37,724 nucleotides of DNA, from contig CACEOL010000009.1 of assembly GCA_902561325.1 (NCBI GenBank), positions 1 to 37,724 on the forward strand, written 5' to 3'. A program made the translations under genes and the position numbers. Under the pieces are notes generated by a model, which saw only the letters and a list, made by a program, of their open reading frames with translations, was not told the DNA's origin and ran no database searches. Below, piece by piece: positions 32,622 to 37,724 of the stretch. This DNA comes from an uncultured SAR86 cluster bacterium. GTDB lineage: Bacteria; Pseudomonadota; Gammaproteobacteria; Magnimaribacterales; AG-339-G14. Within the stretch, counting starts at the first letter, position 1; each line of letters starts with the position of its first letter.

Positions 32622-33629
32622 ATGAAATCACTGGAAGAAATTGCAACTTATATTGTTTCTGATGGAAAGGGCATATTAGCTGCTGATGAGAGTACCCCAA
32701 CAATAGGAAAAAGATTTGCAACAATAAATGCTGAGTCCACGGAAGACTCCAGAAGGGATTATCGTGAAATGCTTTTTCGAGCTGATGGAATGAAAAATAA
32801 TATTGGCGGAGTTATTTTATTTGATGAGACATTAAGACAAGAAGCAAAAGACGGCACTCCTTTAAAAGATGTAATTTCCGCACAAGGTGCATTGCCAGGT
32901 ATTAAGGTAGACAAAGGAATCAGCCCGCTTGATTCTTCTCCTGAAGAAAATATCACTGGAGGCTTAGAAGGACTTAATGAGAGATGTGCAGAGTATTTTG
33001 ATCTTGGTGCTAAATTTACCAAGTGGCGTGCAGTTATAAAAATTGCCGACGGCTTGCCTTCTCAAGAGGCTATCAAAGCAAACATGGATACTCTTGCTGA
33101 TTACGCAAAAATAGTTCAGGAAAATAACATGGTTCCAATTGTTGAGCCTGAAGTTTTGATGGATGGCAGTCATTCCATAGAATCTTGTGAAGACGCAACA
33201 AAAAGATGTTTAAGTACTCTATTTGATTCTTTGGCAGAGAAAAGCGTTTTGGTAGAAGGAACCATTTTAAAACCCAATATGGTGGTCTCAGGAAAAGAAT
33301 GTTCGGAGCAAGCTGGAATCCAACAAGTTGCAGAAATGACACTCAATTGTTTATTAGAAAATGTGCCTAGCAATCTCCCAGGAATTACATTTCTTTCTGG
33401 AGGACAATCTGATATTGACGCCACTGCTCATTTAGATGCCATGAATAAAATTGGGGGCAATCCATGGAAGCTCAGTTTTTCTTATGGCCGTGCTTTGCAA
33501 CAGGCTGCTCTCAAAACTTGGAGCGGTAAACAAGATAATGAGCAAGCGGCCCAAGAGGCCTTCAGTCACAGAGCTAAGATGAATATGTTGGCAGCAAAAG
33601 GAGAGTGGTCAGAAAACTTAGAAAGATAG
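32622..33629 (+). CDS. fba: Class I fructose-bisphosphate aldolase (eukaryotic/glycolytic type)
   Basis: This 335-residue protein is a Schiff-base aldolase of the same family as animal and plant enzymes, not the class II zinc type that usually follows pgk in gammaproteobacteria. Motifs are GKGILAADESTPTIGKR, GVILFDETL, KVDKG, FTKWRAVIKI, VPIVEPEVL, the Schiff-base Lys in VEGTILKPNMV, and ITFLSGGQSD. It makes or splits fructose-1,6-bisphosphate. A clear ribosome binding site (AAAGGA) precedes the ATG. It is convergent to tatC, four bases away. Confidence 0.95.
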   Translation: MKSLEEIATYIVSDGKGILAADESTPTIGKRFATINAESTEDSRRDYREMLFRADGMKNNIGGVILFDETLRQEAKDGTPLKDVISAQGALPGIKVDKGISPLDSSPEENITGGLEGLNERCAEYFDLGAKFTKWRAVIKIADGLPSQEAIKANMDTLADYAKIVQENNMVPIVEPEVLMDGSHSIESCEDATKRCLSTLFDSLAEKSVLVEGTILKPNMVVSGKECSEQAGIQQVAEMTLNCLLENVPSNLPGITFLSGGQSDIDATAHLDAMNKIGGNPWKLSFSYGRALQQAALKTWSGKQDNEQAAQEAFSHRAKMNMLAAKGEWSENLER

Positions 33630-33633
33630 TCTT

Positions 33634-34344
33634 TTATTTTTTTATAAAAAATCTACTAGCTAATAGCCCCACTTCATAAAGCAACCAGACAGGAAGAGCC
33701 AAAAGAGTCTGTGAAAAAATGTCGGGTGGTGTAAGAAACATTCCCACGACAAAACATCCTATGATTACATAAGGTCTGGCACTAGAGAGTTGATAAGTAT
33801 TTGTCATTCCTGACCAAATCATAAGCATTAAAATAATTGGTACCTCAAAAGCAAAGCCAAAGACAAAAAGAATTCTGAGAATAAAATCAATGTATTCGTT
33901 TATGTCGGTCATTACCAAAACTTCTGAAGGAGAGGCTTGAACGAAAAAATTAAAAATAATGGGAAAAATAACAAAAAAAGCAAAACAAATGCCTGCAAGA
34001 AATAAAATTATGCTGGAAAACAAAACTGAAAAAAAACCTATCTTTTCTTCTTTGTATAAACCTGGCGCAATGAAGTTCCATAACTCAAAAAGTAAGTATG
34101 GAATTGCTATAAATGTGGCTACATAAAAAGTAAGCCTTAATGGAGTCAAAAAGGGTGATACTACACCTGTTGCAATCATTGAAGAATTGGCGGGTAAGAT
34201 TTCTGTTAAGGGATTGGCAAAAATGAGAAAGATTTCATTCCTAAAAAATACCAAAACAAAAAAAATTAGAGCAATTGCGCCGAGGCTTCTTAAAAGAACA
34301 TTTCGCAGGGAGCTTAAATGCTCAAGATAACTTTTTTCAGTCAT
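33634..34344 (-). CDS. tatC: Twin-arginine translocase subunit TatC
   Basis: This 236-residue multi-pass protein has the N-terminal YLEHLSSLRNVLLRS, the conserved Glu in LWNFIAPGLYKEEK, FFVIFPIIFNFFV, and FAFEVPIILMLM. Six membrane helices are expected. TatC recognises the twin-arginine signal. It overlaps tatB by eight bases. Tat substrates normally include cofactor-loaded proteins; the small protein at 3153 has a matching signal-like N-terminus. Confidence 0.96.
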   Translation of the reverse strand: MTEKSYLEHLSSLRNVLLRSLGAIALIFFVLVFFRNEIFLIFANPLTEILPANSSMIATGVVSPFLTPLRLTFYVATFIAIPYLLFELWNFIAPGLYKEEKIGFFSVLFSSIILFLAGICFAFFVIFPIIFNFFVQASPSEVLVMTDINEYIDFILRILFVFGFAFEVPIILMLMIWSGMTNTYQLSSARPYVIIGCFVVGMFLTPPDIFSQTLLALPVWLLYEVGLLASRFFIKK

Positions 34345-34543
34345 CTTTATTTTCTTTGTTATTTTGGAAGTCTTCCGAATATATTTCTTGTTTTATCTCT
34401 TGTGAGATTGAAGAACTTTTTGAGCGAATTAACTTTACATACTCTTCTAATTTGGTAAGAAAACCCGGCAATCTTTTAGGGCCTAAAATAAGTAAAGCAA
34501 TGATTCCTATTAATAAGATTTCAAAGAATCCTATGTCGAACAT
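34337..34543 (-). CDS. tatB: Twin-arginine translocase subunit TatB
   Basis: This 68-residue protein begins MFDIGFFEILLIGIIALLIL with the GPKRLP hinge and an amphipathic helix after it (LTKLEEYVKLIRSKSSSIS). It is very short for TatB (E. coli 171): the C-terminal tail is almost missing. The starting FDIGFFE, with a Glu at position 8, and its place between tatA and tatC identify it as TatB. Confidence 0.92.
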   Translation of the reverse strand: MFDIGFFEILLIGIIALLILGPKRLPGFLTKLEEYVKLIRSKSSSISQEIKQEIYSEDFQNNKENKDD

Positions 34544-34720
34544 TTAATCTTCTTTTTTGTCGTCTAAACTTTTATCTTCTTCTTTGACTGCTTTTTTAAA
34601 CCCTTTAACAAAAGAACCTAAATCTCCACCAAGATTTCTAATTCTTTTAGTTCCGAAGATCAAAACAATAATTGCAAGAATGATTAGCAATTGCCAAATA
34701 CTTATTCCACCAAAACCCAT
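34544..34720 (-). CDS. tatA: Twin-arginine translocase subunit TatA
   Basis: This 58-residue frame reads [20 protein letters not shown] followed by [20 protein letters not shown] and [18 protein letters not shown]. It has the TatA single membrane helix, the FGTKRIR hinge, the amphipathic helix and an acidic tail. It begins directly after the hisE stop and its TAA touches the tatB ATG. It forms the transport pore with TatC. Confidence 0.95.
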   Translation of the reverse strand: MGFGGISIWQLLIILAIIVLIFGTKRIRNLGGDLGSFVKGFKKAVKEEDKSLDDKKED

Positions 34721-35041
34721 TTATTCTTTCCTTCCTTTTTTTTCTTCTATTCCAGAAAGACCCTCTCTGCTTTCAAGTTCCTTTAAAATTTCAGTCGGGT
34801 CGATTCCGTTATTCGTCAATAATACCATGACGTGAAACCATAAATCTGCTGCTTCATGAATAACCTTATTTTTCTCTAAATCTTCATTTATTTCGGCAAT
34901 TAGTTCGTCAGTCTCTTCAGATATTTTCTGAATGATTTTATCGTTTCCTTTGGCATACAAACCAGCTACATAAGATGAAGAAGGATCGGCATTCTTACGC
35001 TCCTTCAGTAAGGCACTCAATCTTTCTACGATGTTTTTCAT
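34721..35041 (-). CDS. hisE: Phosphoribosyl-ATP pyrophosphatase
   Basis: This 106-residue enzyme has SSSYVAGLYAKGNDKIIQK, then ISEETDELIAE, and HEAADLWFHVMVLL. It is the all-helical MazG-like fold that removes pyrophosphate from PR-ATP in the second step of histidine synthesis. In many gammaproteobacteria hisE (with hisI) lies between ubiB and tatA, as here; hisI is not adjacent. It overlaps the ubiB stop as ATGA. Confidence 0.96.
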   Translation of the reverse strand: MKNIVERLSALLKERKNADPSSSYVAGLYAKGNDKIIQKISEETDELIAEINEDLEKNKVIHEAADLWFHVMVLLTNNGIDPTEILKELESREGLSGIEEKKGRKE

Positions 35042-36573
35042 TGGCTAACTATTATGGCAACTAAAAGCAATGTAGTAATCCCTATGTATATAAATTTATT
35101 ATTGTTTTTTGATTGCTTGATCTCTTTTTTTAAGTTTTTTATTTCCGAGTTGTATTCTTCTAATCTAGACAGGTTATCTAATATGATTTCAATTTTTTCA
35201 GGAAGTTCATAAGCTTTTTCTGCCAAAGCAAAAGAATCATTTTTAAATCTTTCAAACATTGCCTTGGGACTGTATTTTTTTGCAACCCAAGATTGAATAA
35301 AAGGTTTAGCCGTTGTCCATAAATCCAATTCTGGATAAATTTGTCTGCCTAACCCCTCAATATTAATTAAAGTTTTGTTAAGCAATAACAATGAAGTCGG
35401 AAGGGATAAATCAAATTTTCTAGTAGCGTCGAATAAATAGAGCAACATTTCTCCAAATTTAATTTCATCGAAGGGTTTTTCAAAAATTGGATCTAAAACT
35501 GTTCTTATCACAACTTCTAGCTCAACTTCTTTTGTATCTTCACCAACCCAACCAGCATTTATCATGGTCTTGGCAACCCCGGAATAATTTTTATTGAACA
35601 TTTCTGAAAGCATCTTGCCGATGACGAGTTGTTCTTTCTCTGTTAAGGAACCGCAAATTGCATAATCAACGGCAACATAGGTAGGATTTTCAGGATTTGA
35701 ATTATTAACAAAAATATTTCCTGGATGCATATCGGCATGGAAAAAATTATCGTCAAAAAGCTGTTTGAAGAAAATCTTTACACCTGTTTCAGCTAGGGCT
35801 TTTAAATTAATGTTTTCTTTTTTTAGAAATTCTATTTCCGTTACTGGTATTCCTGAAATTTTTTCCATGGTCATGATGTTTTTTGAGGAGAAATTTTCAT
35901 AAACCTCTGGAATATATAAAAGAGAATTTTCTTTGAAAAAGTTTTTTGTTTGGATGGCATTCGCCGCTTCTTTTTTTAGATCGGTCTCAGCAGTAATAAC
36001 CAATTCATATTCTCTTATCAAATCCATCAGCTTTAATCTTCGAGCATCAGAGAGGATTAATTCAGCTAAACCGCCTAGAAATTTTATTGAATTAACATCA
36101 GCTGAAATTCTCTTATCCAATCCGGGTCGAACAATTTTTACAACTACTGATTTACCATCTTTTAAAATTGCTTCGTGCACTTGAGCAATAGAAGCTGCTG
36201 CGAGAGGTTCTTCGCTAAAGGAATCAAAAATTTGATCTATAGGACTTTCTAAATCTTGCTCTACTGTTTTGATAGCCTCTTTTGTTGAAAAAGGTTTTAA
36301 GTTATTTTGAAATCTTTTTAAGATAAGTGCTTGCTTTTCTCCAACAAGATCTGGTCTGGTTGATAAGAGCTGACCAAATTTTATAAATAGCGGACCCATC
36401 TCTTCTAACGCATCGCTTAAACGATGCTCTATTTCTTTTTGCTTTCTAAAGAAGATTTTTGGGAAAAAAAATAAAACAGACAAAAGGACTTTGTTTGCCA
36501 AAGGATCAAGTAATTCATCCAATCTATATTTGCAAAAAATATAAGAGATGCGAATCAGACTGAAAATAGCCAT
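35038..36573 (-). CDS. ubiB: UbiB, ubiquinone biosynthesis kinase-like protein
   Basis: I take the ATG at 36573 (511 residues, MAIFSLIRISYIF), one base after the ubiE stop; a TTG at 36588 would add five residues and overlap ubiE. The protein has the KxGQ motif FIKFGQLLSTRPDLV, the Ala-rich loop AAASIAQVHEA, HADMHPGNIF and AVDYAICG, all marks of the ABC1/UbiB atypical kinase family. One or two C-terminal membrane helices (YIGITTLLLVAIIVS) anchor it. It is needed for ubiquinone, the acceptor for DsbB. Confidence 0.96.
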   Translation of the reverse strand: MAIFSLIRISYIFCKYRLDELLDPLANKVLLSVLFFFPKIFFRKQKEIEHRLSDALEEMGPLFIKFGQLLSTRPDLVGEKQALILKRFQNNLKPFSTKEAIKTVEQDLESPIDQIFDSFSEEPLAAASIAQVHEAILKDGKSVVVKIVRPGLDKRISADVNSIKFLGGLAELILSDARRLKLMDLIREYELVITAETDLKKEAANAIQTKNFFKENSLLYIPEVYENFSSKNIMTMEKISGIPVTEIEFLKKENINLKALAETGVKIFFKQLFDDNFFHADMHPGNIFVNNSNPENPTYVAVDYAICGSLTEKEQLVIGKMLSEMFNKNYSGVAKTMINAGWVGEDTKEVELEVVIRTVLDPIFEKPFDEIKFGEMLLYLFDATRKFDLSLPTSLLLLNKTLINIEGLGRQIYPELDLWTTAKPFIQSWVAKKYSPKAMFERFKNDSFALAEKAYELPEKIEIILDNLSRLEEYNSEIKNLKKEIKQSKNNNKFIYIGITTLLLVAIIVSQ

Positions 36574-36574
36574 T

Positions 36575-37324
36575 TTACTTTTCCGCAATATGAAGAGTTA
36601 CTATGCCTGCTGTCATGATGTCATAGGAAACATTTTTAAAATTTACAGATTCAAGCATTTTTTTAAATTCTTCTTGCGATGGATGCATCCTTATTGATTC
36701 TGCAAGATATTGATAACTTTCTTCATCTTGAGCAAAAAATTTTCCAAGTTTAGGCAAAATCTTAAATGAATAGAAATCGTATAAGTCAGATATTAAAGGG
36801 GATTCAGGCTTTGAAAATTCCAAGACTAAAAGTCTACCTCCCGGTTTTAAACATCTGTAAAAATTTTTTAAGGCTTCAAGTTTATTCGTTACGTTTCTTA
36901 TTCCAAAACCTATGGTTATGCAATTGAATCTGTTATCGGAAAAAGGGAGGTTTTCAGCATCAGCAACAGCAGTTTTTATATTTAGTTTATTTTTATCAAG
37001 ACTTCTTGCTTTGCCTAGCCTTAACATTTTCTCGTTGATATCACTGAGGATTATTTCGCCTGACTCTCCAACCAAATCTGACATTAAAATAGACAGGTCT
37101 CCTGTTCCACCGGCGACATCCAAAACAGAATCTCCTTGCTTTAAATTAGTAAGCTCGATTGTCCCTCGCTTCCATAAGCGATGAATTCCTAATGACATTA
37201 GGTCGTTCATAAGATCGTAATTTTCAGCAACAGAATCGAAAACGCCCTTAACCATTTCTGGTTTTTCTCTTTTATCTACATTCTTAAAACCAAATTTGGT
37301 TTCGTTGTTTTCGTTTTTACTCAT
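36575..37324 (-). CDS. ubiE: Ubiquinone/menaquinone methyltransferase UbiE
   Basis: This 249-residue SAM methyltransferase has VLDVAGGTGDLSILM (SAM loop), ILSDINEKML, VADAENLPF, ITIGFGIRNVTNK and LKPGGRLLVLEFSKP. The C-terminus MTAGIVTLHIAEK matches UbiE. It methylates the ring carbon during ubiquinone synthesis. It starts the minus-strand series ubiE-ubiB-hisE-tatA-tatB-tatC. It is divergent from orn, with a 35-base spacer holding TACAAT-like boxes on the minus strand. Confidence 0.97.
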   Translation of the reverse strand: MSKNENNETKFGFKNVDKREKPEMVKGVFDSVAENYDLMNDLMSLGIHRLWKRGTIELTNLKQGDSVLDVAGGTGDLSILMSDLVGESGEIILSDINEKMLRLGKARSLDKNKLNIKTAVADAENLPFSDNRFNCITIGFGIRNVTNKLEALKNFYRCLKPGGRLLVLEFSKPESPLISDLYDFYSFKILPKLGKFFAQDEESYQYLAESIRMHPSQEEFKKMLESVNFKNVSYDIMTAGIVTLHIAEK

Positions 37325-37359
37325 TTCTTTGGAATCTGTTAGTATTGTAGTTTATTCAT

Positions 37360-37724
37360 ATGGAAAACAAATTAATTTGGCTAGACTTAGAAATGACTGG
37401 TCTAGAACCTCAATCCGAAAGAATTATAGAGATTTTCACCGCCATTACTAATGAAGATTTGACGGAAGTAATCGAAGGACCCAATATCGTAATATCACAA
37501 CCAATAGAATATTTAGACAATATGGATGATTGGAATCAAGACCACCATTCCAGATCGGGATTATTAGACGAAGTTAAAAAGAGCGAGATTTCTCAAGAGG
37601 ATGCAGAGTTGAGGACTTTGAATTTTATAAAAGAACATGTCGATAAAAATAAATCACCACTTTGTGGAAACACAATTCATCATGATAGAAAATTTTTAAC
37701 CTTATATATGCCTCAATTAGAAGA
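37360..37724 (+). CDS. orn: Oligoribonuclease, 3' end cut by window edge
   Basis: The frame from ATG 37360 reads through the right edge, giving 121 residues. It starts MENKLIWLDLEMTGLEPQSE (the DEDD exonuclease ExoI motif with D and E), then RIIEIFTAITNEDL, WNQDHHSRSGLL, and ExoII-like CGNTIHHDRKFLTLYMPQLE. Orn degrades 2-5 nucleotide RNAs and pGpG to mononucleotides. About 60 residues, with the ExoIII motif, are missing only because of the window edge. Confidence 0.95.
   Translation, partial: MENKLIWLDLEMTGLEPQSERIIEIFTAITNEDLTEVIEGPNIVISQPIEYLDNMDDWNQDHHSRSGLLDEVKKSEISQEDAELRTLNFIKEHVDKNKSPLCGNTIHHDRKFLTLYMPQLE

Overview
The window is AT-rich bacterial DNA, and the gene set is that of a gammaproteobacterium. 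Three blocks keep gammaproteobacterial order: polA-engB-cytochrome c4-dsbA, argH-lptM-lysA-dapF-DUF484-xerC-yigB, and orn / ubiE-ubiB-hisE-tatABC. Low GC, very short spacers, many ATGA or TAATG stop/start overlaps and a streamlined layout fit an oligotrophic marine lineage such as SAR86. That placement is inference; no 16S gene is present.

Positions 1-9500 are accessory. They hold a phosphatase of the polynucleotide-kinase type, a broken TM0106-type RecB-nuclease/RNase H/SF1-helicase gene, an RmuC protein co-transcribed with a WYL-domain regulator, and about ten small proteins with no recognisable family. Two divergent promoter regions, near 2240 and 8960, carry almost the same palindrome (CGACA-N2-ATTTGTCGC). 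The genes around each contain one member of two small-protein families: a 61-63 aa protein with an SD(D/E)QFE motif, and a protein ending in an E(F/H)(H/Y)-x3-GG-x2-E-x4-W motif. I read this as two related modules under one regulator, probably the WYL protein. It is the best candidate here for an undescribed system.

From 9440 onward the content is mostly housekeeping. It includes dsbB, polA, a phytanoyl-CoA-type dioxygenase, engB, cytochrome c4, dsbA, a CitE-like lyase / MaoC hydratase / CaiB CoA-transferase trio for a C5-type CoA acid, a SAM methyltransferase, hflX, tRNA-Arg(CCG) and cytochrome c5. Then follow the lysine/recombination operon on the minus strand, metK-ahcY-argH (methyl cycle and arginine), tkt-pgk-fba (sugar phosphates, with a eukaryotic-type class I aldolase and no GAPDH gene between), tatABC-hisE-ubiB-ubiE on the minus strand, and the start of orn.

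Three genes (TM0106-type nuclease-helicase, MaoC hydratase, hflX) are each broken by one extra A in an A-run that precedes a C. Identical error type in unrelated genes points to homopolymer errors in sequencing or assembly rather than gene decay. Several genes have a -10 box exactly six bases before the start codon, which suggests leaderless mRNAs. No stretch over 300 bases lacks a gene, and I saw no CRISPR array, insertion sequence or rRNA.
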